From Lingula anatina (lineage: Eukaryota > Brachiopoda > Lingulata > Lingulida > Lingulidae): 64,000 nucleotides of DNA. This document shows, piece after piece, positions 26,249-38,220 of this stretch. The stretch lies in the NCBI RefSeq assembly GCF_001039355.2, contig NW_019775429.1, positions 210,278-274,277 on the forward strand. Reading direction: 5' to 3'. The translations under genes and the position numbers were made by a program. Within the stretch, counting starts at the first letter, position 1; each line of letters begins with the position of its first letter. A model generated the notes under the pieces. That model was not told the DNA's origin and did no database searches. It saw nothing but the letters and a program-made list of their open reading frames with translations.

Positions 26249-29200
26249 TTCCTGGTTCTCTCATTTCAAATTCATGGTTGTATTATTGCAGCATTATATA
26301 TTTCACAAGCCCATGCCCTGTTGAGTAATTTTTTAATCTATTTATCTATATATTGACATGAAATTGTTTATTAGACATTCCCCAAGTAAATGTGGTACCA
26401 ATCCCAATTATGTATAGCAATCATAGATTACTCTTATGTGCAATGTGATCTTGTAGTACTTTAGTGTAGATGGCACCACTATCCAATACAGGGGCAATGT
26501 CACTGACCTCCCTGTACACTGTACTGTGGTATTGACTGTGAGGGACAATGGAACAGTGAAGTCCATGGAGAGGTAATACATTTTCTATATAGACATAATA
26601 AGATCACCTTGTAAAAAAACCACAAGTTCACTATATAGTAATGTTTTTTTAGGAAGAAATGCTCCTCATTGGCATAAGTAAGTTTAATATCAAACAAAGG
26701 ATTACGCAGTATTGTTACAAAATGTCCTTAATAGTCAGAAATATGTAGTACTAGAAACACTGTCTTAAAGCAAACATATATTTTTTGTGAATTAAGTATA
26801 TATAAATTAAATATTTTCAAGATTCAGAATTTTACATGCATTATATTGAAGGTTTATTTTTCTGACACTTAAGATTTAAGACATCATGCACCTATTTGTA
26901 TTTGTACATGTACTAGTAGCAGTTAATGATTTCATCAGTCATATATGTACATGTATTTTACAAAATTTGACCGGTAAATCAGTTTATGGTTTGTTTCACT
27001 CTATTTTTTTTTCAGCCAAAGGACAGTAAGTATACACATCAGATCTCAAGAAGCAGAGTGTGAACTTGAGAAGAGTTTTCTGGGACTTGTGAAGAATGCC
27101 ACGTCCTGTTCTGATGCCCAGGATCTGATTGTTGTTGGTGCGTAAAGGGATAGATTTGTGTTTGACACCATTCTCATAGACACCATTGCTCTATCGACCC
27201 AACTCTGCAGGGATTCTTGCTGGGTGCAATCAGCTTAACAGATTAACGCCCCGTCCCCCCCTCCCCCTGGCATTAAGTAGAATCATAAAAGTTTTATAAT
27301 TCAACTTTAACTGGCAATACTGAGATTGGAACTTTAAGTTAAACTACAATATATTAATTAAACTGTAATATGTGTGTGTGTTTTATCCTTCATATTTTCA
27401 GAAGTATATATTTTGTGTTGATGCAAGCTTAGTGCATTGATTGTGTTTTGATGTTTTTCAGTTGGAATCTCAGCCTCTCTAAATGGAGTGTTATTTGTAA
27501 TGGTGATTGTATTGAGCTTTGTTTGGTAAGTTACACATGGACATATTTAAGATTTATGGCATGATTGTTTCAAAACCAAACCTTTATATTATTTTTATAA
27601 CTTAAAAGTTAACATATAAAGCAAGCATGGATTTCAAGTAATGCATATAAACTCAGCTTGTGCTAGTTACTTATAAAACTAAAATAAAGTTAACATGCCA
27701 ATTTCAAAAGTCTTGAACAAAATAAGTCTTTTGTTCGGTCAAACAATACTACCAGCTTTAAAACTGCACCTTCTTAAAATTTTTGGTTGGAAATTGACAT
27801 ACTAGTTCATCCCTCCAGTTCATAAAAGTTCTGTAATAAATGAATGGGGCAGCATGTACAATGCATAATCATCACTCACACATGTATGGATGTAGCTACA
27901 CATGCAATATGGTATACTTATTCTAATGAGACTGCATCTGAAAATGTTTTAAGTGGTAAAATTATGTCATTACTGAATTAAGATGGTTTAAGTGGGAACT
28001 TTTAGGTCATCACTTTATCTAAAGATGTTTTATGTGGGGAAAAATTGCGAAATTGGAAGTTGCTGCAACTTGTAAAATTTCTTTTCTTTACTTTAGGAAA
28101 CCAAATGTGAAGTGCAAGAAACCAGTTATCAAACATGAAGCCACATTTATTCCATCTCACACGAAGGATGAATATGATGTTAATGTAAGGAAAATGTTAT
28201 ATGATTTATAGCCGTTTACATTTTTCTATAAATGTGAAATTTCCAACTTACATCAGGCAAACTTAGAGATTCCACCTTTAATATAAATTTTGATTTGTCA
28301 ATACAAAAAAAGTTTTGATGAAGTGTTGAGCTAATAGTTGGTTATTTCTTTTCAGAGCTTATTTCCAAGTGGTGATTACAGCTACATACGAGAGTGAGTA
28401 CTTCATTTACAAAACAAGACGTTAAAACAGATACAGATGCGATAGTACATGTACAATTGCCAAATCCTCTTCACTTCCTCTCTCCTCTCTCTGAGTGTTT
28501 TCCTTTAGTACTCCTTTTCTCTGTTTTTGGAAAATAAGGTTCTGACATTTCTACTAATATGAATGTAACTCTACTAAACTTATGACACACTGTATCTGTA
28601 TGAATCTGCATGGATCTGCAACAAATACATAGCTACTTGTAGATCACTCTGCCACATGTAATCATTGTGAATCAAAGCCATGTACATATGCAGAAAGCTT
28701 TGGTTTGTTAAGTATGGGCTTTTTTATTCATGCTGATGGTTAAGTCATAACAGAACTACTACTTTATCAAATTGCTGTTTTCGGTACATTTGATGTACCA
28801 TTTTACTGTAGATTATTCTATAACCATGCAGTGCCGCAGGTGCCTGGCTGTATGAATTCAACATGGTATTTACCTTAATATTCACTGTTTTATGAAATGA
28901 GGCATTCAGAAAATTGGAGATACATTATACAGAGCCCAGGGAAGTACATATTATAAAATATCTTATATTTTCAGCATGCCACCAAAACCACCTCCAAGAC
29001 CCCAGTTTACATTCACAAAGAGACAGGATCCAGTTGAAGGCACCACTCCACTACCCCCACCTGGTGGCAGCGATAACACCAACAAGAGCTACCTCAGCCT
29101 CGTGTCACCAGAGTGTGATACGTCACGTCACAAACACCTGGAACATAAACCCAAACATTCTGTTTACGCTGATAGATATGGAACGGACGAGGCTTGCAGC

Positions 29201-30841
29201 TCCTCTCAAGTGGGGTCTCAAGTTTCTCTTCAAATAGAAAAACATTTTCTGGTAGATGAGTCTCAACAGAGTCATGGAAACCACCGTCTTGGAGACCATC
29301 ATCATGGAGACCAAAGCAAAAGTTCTTTGACACAAAAGTCAAAACAGCAGCCAAGCACAAACTCTAGATTTGAAAAAAGTGGATCTTCCATAGGACAAAC
29401 TGTAGTTTTCAGTGGACCTATTAACATAACCAACATAACTCAGCCTAATCGCTCTGCCATTCTGCCTCCTCTTCGTCAAATCCCTAGTGTGTTGGACAAA
29501 AACCAGAAAGAGGCAATGATGCAGAAACTGATAGGGAGTAATGATAAGTCTGCAGAAACCCCGGATAAGGACAAGGCAGCCGAGGAAGAGGCCAAAGCTG
29601 GCATTGAATCTGCTGGTAAAAAGTTGACAGAAGCTTTATCAAAGAAAGTATGTCACAGTCAGGGGGAGCTGATGACAGTTGGTGCAAGGGAACTCCAGAA
29701 CTTATCCCTGGGCACTGAAAGCATTTCAGAAAACACACATGGAAAAGAGAGCCCACTGGATAGAAGTTTTGGTACAGTCAGTCCAAAGGATAGTGGCATT
29801 GGTACAGATGGTGAAGAGCTAGAGCCAACACAAGATGACCCTGTCATCTCCACCAGCTCCTTGCCATTGGAAACAGGTCAAGGGCAAGGTCACCATCTCC
29901 CAAGCACCTGCCCATCAGATGAAACCATAGAGACTATCACTATATCAGAGTCAGAGTCAGTCCACAATAGGGATTACAGTACACCACATGAGATGGTGCT
30001 GAGTGAACGTCCTACTGTGCGCCCAGGTACTGCAGTTGAAGTGACGGAGAAAGCTGCTTTGCATCATCTTCCATTGCAATCAGGCAGGCGGACTGTTGCA
30101 TCCCAGCAGCCATTTCAGTTTGAGGCAAGCCTTGTCAATGCAGAGGTGAACAGTCCCAAAGCTGAGCAAAAACCACAGCCAAAGAGAAGTTTCCTGGAGA
30201 ACGTAGGTAGTTCATTGGAATCTGTGAATGTTCCAGAATTAGAGAATCTCCGTCCAGGAAGTGCATCCAGTGGTACATGTACTGTTATCTCAGATGATGG
30301 TGCCATTCAATACGTGAATAGCTCCAAATGGCAAATGTCTCAGACTACAATTGATGTAGAAACACACATACCCACACTGGAAGAATCTAACACAAACACT
30401 GAAATGTCTCCTCTGAAATGGAGGCAGAAAAGGAAAGTAGCACCAAGTCCTTCGGATCCAGTGCATAATGAGCCAGAGGAGGCTTGGAATATGAACAATT
30501 TGGACCAAGAAGATGATACAGGAGATGGGTTGCTGGCAAACACGCCAATAAGTGATGACGGTGTGCCACAGCATGAAGATTACGATGGTCAGCCATTGGA
30601 TGGAGAGACCGTATTCCAGGCACCAGGTGGCAGCACCATCAGGGCCTATCTGCCACAGTTAAACCAAGAGTCGGAAGTTACTGTGACTGGAGACAAGAAA
30701 ACCAAGAGGAATAAAAAGTCAAAGAGGAGATTGGGAATGCTAGCGTTGACAAAACGTGATCACAGAACTAAGATAAACTCAAATGTGAACTCTACTATGA
30801 AGTTTGAAAACTTTATAAAGCAGCGTGAATCCAAATTTTAA
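8343..30841 (+). CDS. giant mucin-type transmembrane cadherin
   Basis: Calcium-dependent adhesion protein of the cadherin superfamily, predicted type I at the cell surface, roughly 4,400 residues. ATG 8343 follows an acceptor (exon from 8323) and opens a signal peptide (hydrophobic run WIYCVVWLGSLQ). Then come about 1,200 residues of Ser/Thr/Val/Glu repeats. Cadherin repeats follow, exons 12340-12414, 12897-16597, 16856-16957, 17493-17612, 18041-19552, 20048-20228, 20559-20656, 21174-21317, 21686-21782, 22091 to about 22370, 23368-23486, 23869-24088, 24380-24594, 25053-25223, 25501-25630, 25874-26100, 26457-26572, 27016-27137. Motifs include VNDNAPEF, INDNSPKF, INDNPPKF and LDRE. A membrane helix is at 27462-27525. 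The tail (28097-28184, 28356-28393, 28975-30841) begins PPKPPPRPQF, a possible SH3 ligand. No EGF or laminin-G domain is seen, unlike FAT or CELSR. A single base appears missing near 11525. Intron phases agree throughout except around 22.4-22.9 kb. The mucin-first order differs from vertebrate CDHR5, where mucin repeats follow the cadherins. Confidence 0.9.
8851..9300 (+). repeat. coding tandem repeat, 75 bp unit, six copies
   Basis: Six copies, spaced exactly 75 bp (for example 9004, 9079, 9154, 9229), encode the 25-residue unit TSGSATTTSALNTPSSTVQT plus EGDMT. The copies are nearly identical, so the array expanded recently. It is densely Ser/Thr and therefore a likely O-glycosylated mucin stretch. 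Confidence 0.9.
9575..10475 (+). repeat. coding tandem repeat, 36 bp unit, about 25 copies
   Basis: The 12-residue unit TVDTAPSAVETS (36 bp) repeats about 25 times with small variants (TVETAPSTVETS, TVDTEPSTVKTS). Some copies contain an inserted AGDTAPS segment, giving a higher-order pattern near 10060-10420. A more diverged continuation of the same theme runs to about 11950. The repeat also keeps a long antisense frame open, which I regard as a shadow. Confidence 0.9.
12676..12742. repeat. (TA)n microsatellite
   Basis: Uninterrupted TA dinucleotide run in the intron between the first and second cadherin exons. Confidence 0.95.
16943..17043 (+). repeat. 35 bp tandem triplication carrying an exon end and its splice donor
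   Basis: Three near-perfect 35 bp units start at 16943, 16978 and 17013. The first unit contains the last coding bases of the exon ending at 16957 and the GTGAGT donor; units two and three repeat both. Use of the later donors would add 35 or 70 bases and shift the frame. Confidence 0.9.
17234..17398. mobile_element. MITE-like element with CAGGGGC ends
   Basis: The left end reads CAGGGGCAGATCCAG. The right end is a matching inverted copy ending CGCCCCTG. Flanking 5-mers ATTGT and AATGT differ by one base and may be a worn target-site duplication. There is no coding capacity in 165 bp. The CAG-starting ends resemble non-autonomous hAT elements; this is inference. Confidence 0.55.
20612..20782 (+). 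repeat. about 80 bp tandem duplication of an exon end with splice donor
   Basis: The segment 20612-20690 (last coding part of the exon ending at 20656 plus GTAAGT donor and 34 bp of intron) is repeated at 20691-20771, and a third copy starts at 20772. Copies differ at only a few positions. Confidence 0.9.
20994..21173 (+). pseudogene. two decayed copies of the following cadherin exon
   Basis: 20994-21090 and 21091-21173 each carry a degraded copy of the start of the functional exon at 21174, followed by the same intron block ending ATCTATTAAG. Both copies read GACATGAATTAG where the real exon reads GACATCAATGAC, so each has a stop in place of the cadherin Asp-Ile-Asn-Asp. They are relics of local tandem exon duplication. 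Confidence 0.75.
22340..22885 (+). repeat. minisatellite grown from a cadherin exon end
   Basis: The cadherin exon starting at 22091 ends near a segment encoding SQSYITYSISDTG. That segment is amplified into 36 bp units (GTCAGTCTTATGTCACATAC start) and 14 bp units (AGTATATCACATAC, AGTATATCAGATAC), arranged in a higher-order block that itself repeats about 310 bp apart. The frame stays open across the array to 22902, so the true donor cannot be fixed by eye. Candidate donors ACAG/GTCAGT and ACAG/GCAAGT recur in each unit. Confidence 0.85.
23158..23325. mobile_element. non-autonomous hAT-like MITE, 168 bp
   Basis: Terminal inverted repeats CAGGCCCGTAGCCAG and CTGGCTACGGGCCTG bound a 168 bp element without coding capacity. 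It is flanked on both sides by GCATT, a perfect 5 bp target-site duplication. The ends match those of the element at 38061-38220. Ends starting CAG and a 5 bp duplication fit the hAT5 type described for some animal hAT elements; the assignment is inference. Confidence 0.8.
26216..26250. repeat. (TTTA)n microsatellite
   Basis: Tetranucleotide run in an intron of the cadherin gene. Confidence 0.85.
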
Positions 30842-32789
30842 ACCATTTTAGGTTTTATTTGGTACAAACATATTGTACTTCTCAAACACAAAAATCAGAA
30901 TAATTTGTTATTTTTACCAGGTTATATCACATCTTCTGGTATTTTGCATATATGTAAGAATAATTTGACTTGCAACTACCAAATCCTGGTTGTATTTTAA
31001 TCTAAATTAAATTGGAAGTTTTTTTCTATGCACTACTTGTTTCTAATGAATTGGAAGTTTTAAAAAGCTGTGTATCATTGTTCCCTTAGTTCTATATGTG
31101 AAAATTTTTAATTAAGTTTAAGAAAAAAGCAATTTAATTTCCTTCATTGATTACTGTAGCAATATTGATGTTATCACTGCTGTAGTGAAATTTTTAGCTG
31201 ATTTATTCAGCACAGATATTATACGTGTCATGGCATGCGCAGTATGTATATTTGGACTGTTATTGCTATCTAACAGGCACCTTAAGTTCAGCTTAGCTAT
31301 TGCACAAAAGGAAATACAAGTAGGTTTTAATACTAATTTAAGTTAGGTTAATGTCGTTAATGACATTTCATGGATAATTTCTGAGAAAGCAAAAGTTTAA
31401 GTTCATTGCATTTTTTCCTCAAACTAAAATCTAAACTTAGTCAGCAGACAACATTAACCATGTTTTACCAGTAGCTCTATATGAAACAAAATATATTATT
31501 TCACGTACGCGTGTACCTTTGGTGTTTTAAAGCTGTTGACAGGATCACACGATAAAACATGATTAAAACTAGATCATTCCAAATAAACATCTCTCACACA
31601 GATTATAGTATATGTTACTAGACCTGTTTATGCAAACTTGAACAAAAACGTGAAATTGTTTTTCAATGATTAATAAACTACGTAATGTGTCGAGAAAATC
31701 TTCAGTGTATATAAAAATAGTAATAAATGGTAGGTGCATTATCCAACAAAATTTGGTTAAATATTTGCCTCATATGGTTATTTTATAGTTATTCAAAATA
31801 AAGATGTTTCCGAACTTTTTTGGTCGAGTTATATAACTGATAAACATACCCGCAACCAAGACTAACAAAAAGAATTGTAGACTGTTGCAGGAGGTGGGTG
31901 GAGGAAGGTTTTATTATGAAGAAATTTTCCAAATCCTATCTTTGACTCAGAATCCCCTGGTGGTCCTTTCCTAAAAATGAAAATACACGGTCGTACGCAG
32001 GGGATTTTGGTCTTGAAAGGGGGGGGGGGGGTGATAGAATTGTAATCTTGGTCAAACAATGTCTCCTCTGCATTAAAACTTAATCTGGGTTCTATGCCAT
32101 TTTTTAAGTTGGGTCATTTGAAAAGAAAAAGAACGGCCTTTCAAATTTCTGACCTTTCACAGCATTTCTCCGAAACTGTGAGTTTAAAACATCGCCAAAT
32201 TCTCAGAATACAGTCAATCATTATGTTTGTAATATAATCATATTTTTTCTGTCTGTTTTTCATTTGATTTAACGCATTTAAAGATAACAAGATTTATGTT
32301 ACAAAGCAGCCTAGTCGTATTTCAGTGATAAACATAATCTTCTTGGCTGTTGTACATTCGAATAAACACATTTACAGATAACACAATGTTACAAAGAAGT
32401 CTAATCGTATTTCAGTGATTCACGAGCGTTGGCCTGGTGTATTTCTTAATAGAACTTATAGTTAGCGTCCCATCCCTTCACGATAAAAAGTTGAGGTAGA
32501 CGAAGCGTTGCTACAGTCGATGTTGCTTCCCAGCACTGGTGTTGATGTCATCCATGTTAATTACCATGATAGCTGTCGTTATTGTTAAACCTGCAGGTTT
32601 GCCCTGGTCTTAACAACTATGGATGCAGATATAATAATGAACTATGATATCTCTTGATCAGTTCTTTTTACCAAAAGTCTCGTACACACAAACTTATTCC
32701 GCTGATCTATCTTGGAATTAAATTTGTATAAAATTTGTTACAAATTATATTAATTACTGGGTGGTCTAAAAAGATGTATATTTCTCCGT

Positions 32790-32836
<47 letters not shown>

Positions 32837-33105
32837 ATATTTGCAGATACAAATAACAGTGGGTAATTTATCGTGCAAAAACCTGTACACCACTTTCTTA
32901 TTTCTTCATTAAGTAAAACATAAAGATTTAAAGCTTCTACAGGTATTTGACCTCGCAAATGATGGCTTAGAACACCACATATAGTCGTCATTCAAGACGA
33001 ACCATTCAAGATAACAGGATTTGATTTAGGCCTACATAGTCGTCACATTTCATAGAGTCACGGCCATATACTTGCATCAGCTTTTTCATTCTCGTACATC
33101 AATAT
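30842..33105. other. 3' UTR and intergenic sequence
   Basis: This covers the 3' flank of the cadherin gene. An AATAAA at 31797-31802 is a plausible polyadenylation signal, with earlier AATAAA matches near 31673 and 31724. A G-run near 32018-32030 next to GGTCGTACGCAGGG may be a fragment of a dispersed repeat. A (CT)n run lies at 32793-32833. No gene is seen. Confidence 0.5.
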
Positions 33106-36100
33106 ATGACAGGTGGCTCCAGTCTACAGTTTATTTTGCTGGCAGCCATGTCTCTCTGTATACTGTCCAAGACAGCAGTTCTGGCCGCCATTGTGTGGAT
33201 GGTGGTACCATGGAATATGTCTGCTGACTCCAGCACAATAGAAGACAGCGGACACAGCAAACTGGAGGAGAGAGTTTTACGTTTAGAGCGAAAATTCCAA
33301 AAAGAAGCATCTTTGCTGAAGAAAGAATTCCAACAAGAAAGCAGCCTGCTGAAGAGAGAATTCCAACAGGAAAAATCTCAGCTAAAGAGAGAAAACCAAA
33401 ATGAAATATCTTTGCTGAAGAGAGAAAACCAAGAACTTAAGGTAGGATTGGACAGTGAAATGTGAATTTGAAGAACATAAAGCAAAAAAAAAATATTCTT
33501 TTTAAATGTAGCGATATTCTTAAGAAAAATATATTTTCTACAAATGCCTGAAGCAAACTTTATATTGCGCCCATTTTGAAAAATTAATCTCGTGATGCGT
33601 TTAGAACATTATAGTAGTAGAAAAATTGTGAATATATATACATGGTTGTCAGTCAAAATCGTAAAGCGCGTGCTGAGTACGTGTTTTAAACATACTTCTA
33701 ATTGCTATTTATTTGATTACAGGAATCCTTTCACAAACTCCAGCTTTCCATAAGTCCCACTTCTGATGATGGCTTGATGTCAATGAAAGATGACAATGGG
33801 AATATTTTATCAGGAACAGGGACACACAGCTGTGAGTAACATCTGGCATTTCACGTATGTCGTTGTGGTTGTATTGTTCACTCTGTTAATCCTCATAATG
33901 CTAAATATATTCACAAAGTTATCGTTGTTTTAGCTTAGCCAAGCAGCACATGTAGATTTTCACATAAACACACATTCACTTGACACACGAAAACGTGCGC
34001 ACGGAAACACAGTGGTGCACACACACGTGTAAAATAAGCAACAATACCACGCATAGATATTCACGTAAAATTATTTAACTATGATTTGGACCTTTCAAAC
34101 ATCTATTCACTGACAAATATTTCATTCTAATTCAAGAGTTTTTATGCCTTATTTCTCCGCATGTATCACTTTGCTCGTTTTCGTTACATTGTCTTTTGCT
34201 GATTACCAAAATGGAGCATACTGTTGGGTGGATTTCTCATTCCACCCAACAGTATTTCCGTATTAGGCAGTCTCTAAGAATCTTGTTTTCGAATTAAATC
34301 TGAAATATTATTTGAAGTGCTTCGTATCTAAACCTGAGTTTGCATGCGTTAACACAATATACACATGACAGACACTATTTGTGAAATTTACCAATCAAAT
34401 AAAACTTTGTGTAACTATGACTAATCAAGCTTTAATATCTTCTTTAAAGTTATTTAAACATTAATGAAAAGTTCGGTGTCATTATTTTCAGTTTTTTTAT
34501 TTTTTGTCCTCTGGGTTTGTAGCCTAAATCTGTTTATGTAGAATTTGACAAACTTTGGAATGGATAGAATGAGCACTATATGTTATCTTCGATAATAGAA
34601 CCCAGACATGGACGGACACATTATAGGCCTACATTGTTGCTATAATATTTTACCCTAGGTTCTAGATTCCGGTATTGCCAGCTCGATATTGAGTTCACAT
34701 ATAACCCATATCAGCAATACCACTGTGAAGCTATATCGTGAAAACGTTTCGATAGTTAAGAATCTTCACAGTGGCCTCTGACACTCAGGGTATACTATTT
34801 TTTTTACAGCTTTCATTTGCCCAAGTGCATGCAGGGGCCTTCCAGGCAGGGATGGCAGGGATGGGAAACCTGGTAAAGATGGAAAACCTGGAAGTGACGG
34901 AAAACCTGGTGAGGATGGGAAACCAGGCAGAGATGGGAAAACGGGCAGAGATGGGAAACCAGGCAGAGATGGGAAATCTGGCGAAAACGGGAAACCTGGT
35001 AGAGATGGGAAACCAGGCAGAGATGGGAGACGTGGCGAAGACGGGAAACCTGGCCATGTTGGTAAACCTGGGGAGGAGGGTAAACCTGGAAAAGATGGAA
35101 AGGATGGTCTTCCAGGTCAAAATGGAAAAGACGGACTCCAGGTACTGTAGGTCACGCTATATTTGTTAATTAAAACATTTAATTTTTATATTTTACTTTA
35201 TAAATTTACGCATTACGTTTTCGGTGCATCGGGTTTCATAATTTAAATACACATATAAAAGACCATTAATGACACTAATAGTCCTGTTATCGTTTACAGG
35301 GTCCCCCAGGCCCTGCAGTGACAGATGACAGAATCAAAGAACTTATCAAAAATCTAGGTAAACACTTTGTTTTTCTTCAGAACATAAATATGAAGTACTG
35401 TGTCGTGAGTTTCGACCATGAGATGTTTAACGCGTTAATTTACTGACATTTTGACATTCTCACCAACGGGATAAGTAAATGATAAAGCTTAGAACCCTGA
35501 TACCTTATAATACATATACATGCATTGATAATGACAACCGTGTTCTAGGTTTGCCACCCAACACGACTGTAGGGGGAGCTGTGTACACAAGATGGGGGCG
35601 GACCACCTGTGGAGCTTCTTCCAAACTTCTTTATAAAGGTTAGTGCTGGTGATTGTTATTATGTCCAAACCTCACGCTGATAATTTGTGCCTTCCCTTTG
35701 GATTTCATCTTGTTCTTGGAATTTTCGAATCATGCAAGAGAAAATTCAAAACATTCTAGGGTCTGGATAATGCCTAAAGAAGAGGGATGCAAATAATGGA
35801 ACTTGAACTCCTTTCAAGCTAAGAGTTACAACTGACATGGATGCTATATCACTAGAAATCTTTTAGGAGTCTCTTTCACATTTTTTCATTGAAGTTATTT
35901 CTCATCTTATCTAGCCGAACTAGAGTCCCTGTAAAACGTAACTTAATGATACAGACAAAGTGAACCACATATTAATTATTACCAGCAGTTTCTTAGACAG
36001 CTCAAAATAAGTCCAGGTGCCAATAAATAAATAACTAAATAAATAAACTAAATTATCACTCGGTCAGCCAAAAAATTGCTTTAAAACCGGCCCTTCTTCA

Positions 36101-36774
36101 AATTTCTGGTCGTAAACTTGCCTGCCAAATGATGTACGTGGCAAACTGGACATATTTCTGCTGTGCACGCAACCGCTTTATTGTTCAAACGAGAATCTGT
36201 AAAAAGGACCAAGTGTTACATTTGTGGTAATAATAACCCACATATTACAATTACAATTGTTTCTTTTCTTGCAGGCTACTCAGCTGGTAATTATTTTAAT
36301 ACTAAAGGTGGTGGTAACAACTGCCTATGTCTGCCTGAAGTACCACAGTGGGGGAAACACCAAAATGGCCGCCAGAATTATGGATCCAATATATATGGCG
36401 TTGAATATGAAATGGGATTTAGCAGCAATGACCCATTCCTGAGGGCCAATACCAAGGGACAGAGTTCCTTGAACTATGATGCTCCATGTGCTGTTTGTCA
36501 CACCCAGGGCCGCAGCAGTCATGTTATGATTCCAGCGTGGAAGACGTGTCCTGCTGGATGGACACAAGAGTATCATGGTTACCTGGTTTCCCAACACCAT
36601 GCTTACTATAGGCAAGGATACGTCTGCTTGGACGAAGCTCCAGAAATAGTTCCAGGAACTTCAGCTAATAAAGACGGGGCCCTCTTTTACGTAGTTGAAG
36701 CAGCTTGTGGTTCCCTCCCCTGTCCTAACTATGTAGACGGGTGGGAGGTGACCTGTGTCGTGTGTTCTAAGTGA
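33106..36774 (+). CDS. short-chain collagen C4-like type II membrane protein
   Basis: Six exons join in phase (33106-33441, 33723-33831, 34810-35141, 35300-35357, 35549-35638, 36275-36774) to give 474 residues. Residues about 8-35 are a hydrophobic anchor without a clear cleavage site, so a type II membrane topology is likely. Residues 50-115 form a Lys/Glu/Gln-rich coiled coil built of repeats like LLKREFQQE. About 100 residues of Gly-X-Y follow, mostly GKPGRDG, ending GPPGPA. The C-terminal domain opens [13 protein letters not shown] and contains many conserved Cys ([41 protein letters not shown]). This matches proteins annotated as short-chain collagen C4-like in sponges, molluscs and lancelets. 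The function in these animals is not established; a trimeric surface or defence lectin-like role is inference. A later ATG at 33148 is possible but would remove half the anchor. Confidence 0.9.
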
Positions 36775-36775
36775 G

Positions 36776-36816
36776 AGAGAGAGAGAGATAGTGTGTGGGG
36801 GGGGAGAGAAATATAT

Positions 36817-36890
<74 letters not shown>

Positions 36891-37425
36891 TGGGGGGAGA
36901 GAGGNNNNNNNNNNNNNNNNNNNNNNNNNNNNNNNNNNNNNNNNNNNNNNNNNNNNNNNNNNNNNNNNNNNNNNNNNNNNNNNNNNNNNNNNNNNNNNNN
37001 NNNNNNNNNNNNNNNNNNNNNNNNNNNNNNNNNNNNNNNNNNNNNNNNNNNNNNNNNNNNNNNNNNNNNNNNNNNNNNNNNNNNNNNNNNNNNNNNNNNN
37101 NNNNNNNNNNNNNNNNNNNNNNNNNNNNNNNNNNNNNNNNNNNNNNNNNNNNNNNNNNNNNNNNNNNNNNNNNNNNNNNNNNNNNNNNNNNNNNNNNNNN
37201 NNNNNNNNNNNNNNNNNNNNNNNNNNNNNNNNNNNNNNNNNNNNNNNNNTGTGGGGGAGGGGAGAGAAATATATATAGTGTGTGTGTGTGAGAGAGAGAG
37301 AGAGAGTGTGTGTGTGGGGGGAGAGAAATATATAGAGCATGTGTGTGCGAGAGAGCAGAGACAGACAGCAAGAGCTAGCGTGTGCATGCGTGTATGAGAT
37401 AGAGAGAGAGAAAGTGCACGTGGGA
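36776..37425. repeat. GA/GT microsatellite cluster with assembly gap
   Basis: Alternating (GA)n, (GT)n and G-run blocks begin immediately after the collagen stop codon and flank a run of 345 n (36905-37249). Short blocks such as GGGGAGAGAAATATATAGAG recur on both sides of the gap. True length is unknown. Confidence 0.95.
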
Positions 37426-37528
37426 GAGAAAGAGAAATTCTGGGGTAGGGAGAGAGAGTATTGAATTTTAACAGTTACAGGTGTACACATGCTTAACCTT
37501 TGATAACCCTCGAAACGTGCTTTTATTC

Positions 37529-37531
<3 letters not shown>

Positions 37532-37594
<63 letters not shown>
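37532..37594. repeat. (AT)n microsatellite followed by poly-T
   Basis: Pure AT dinucleotide run, then about 15 T. Confidence 0.95.
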
Positions 37595-37608
<14 letters not shown>

Positions 37609-38060
37609 GAGGAAAACGTTTACCACCACATATCGTCGGCAGAAGATGCCATCACATGTATGATGCCTTAAGTATCATTGTTTAGGTTAAAGAAACAGAA
37701 TTGAACATTTTAATCTTGTTCAACACTATGTTGTCAATGGACTGCTTTTCTTTTTTAAGCCTTTGAGACGTCAGTTTCATGTAATCGCCTTAAAGATATA
37801 TTCAGAGCAAAACATATTCGGACCAAGCACACACTCAAATACATGCACGCACACACATCGCAAACATACGCGCGCACGCACCACTGACACGCAAATTCAC
37901 ACACACACACATATTTATTGCCAATTTATATAGGCTTTGTCTTTATTCAGAAACCTGTGCATAAATATTTTGTGGGTAACAAACACACTGAAACTCGTTA
38001 ACGTTGCTGCTAACTTTCTATTTACTATGTAAGGAGGAATAAATAATCAAAGGGAACTAT

Positions 38061-38220
38061 CAGGGCCGTAGCCTCCGGGGGGGGCAGGGGGGGCAGCTGC
38101 CCCCCCGGGGATTTAGATTTTTCCACACTGGTAGGGGGACACCCCCTCCCCCTTCGGGGGCTTTCCCCCCTCGTGTCCGCTTACTGCCCCCCCTGGCATT
38201 TTGCTCAGGCTACGGCCCTG
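38061..38220. mobile_element. non-autonomous hAT-like MITE, 160 bp
   Basis: Inverted ends CAGGGCCGTAGCC and GGCTACGGCCCTG enclose a C/G-rich 160 bp element that can fold back on itself. Both flanks read ACTAT, a perfect 5 bp target-site duplication. It is the same end type as 23158-23325. Its right part is copied again at 38346-38424 because of the adjoining duplication. Confidence 0.8.

Noticed and set aside
28914-30623. Several small frames overlapping the cadherin cytoplasmic exon
   Set aside because: Shadows of the long coding exon 28975-30841 in other frames.
36661-37490. Long frames across the n-run
   Set aside because: They consist of microsatellite translation and unknown bases.
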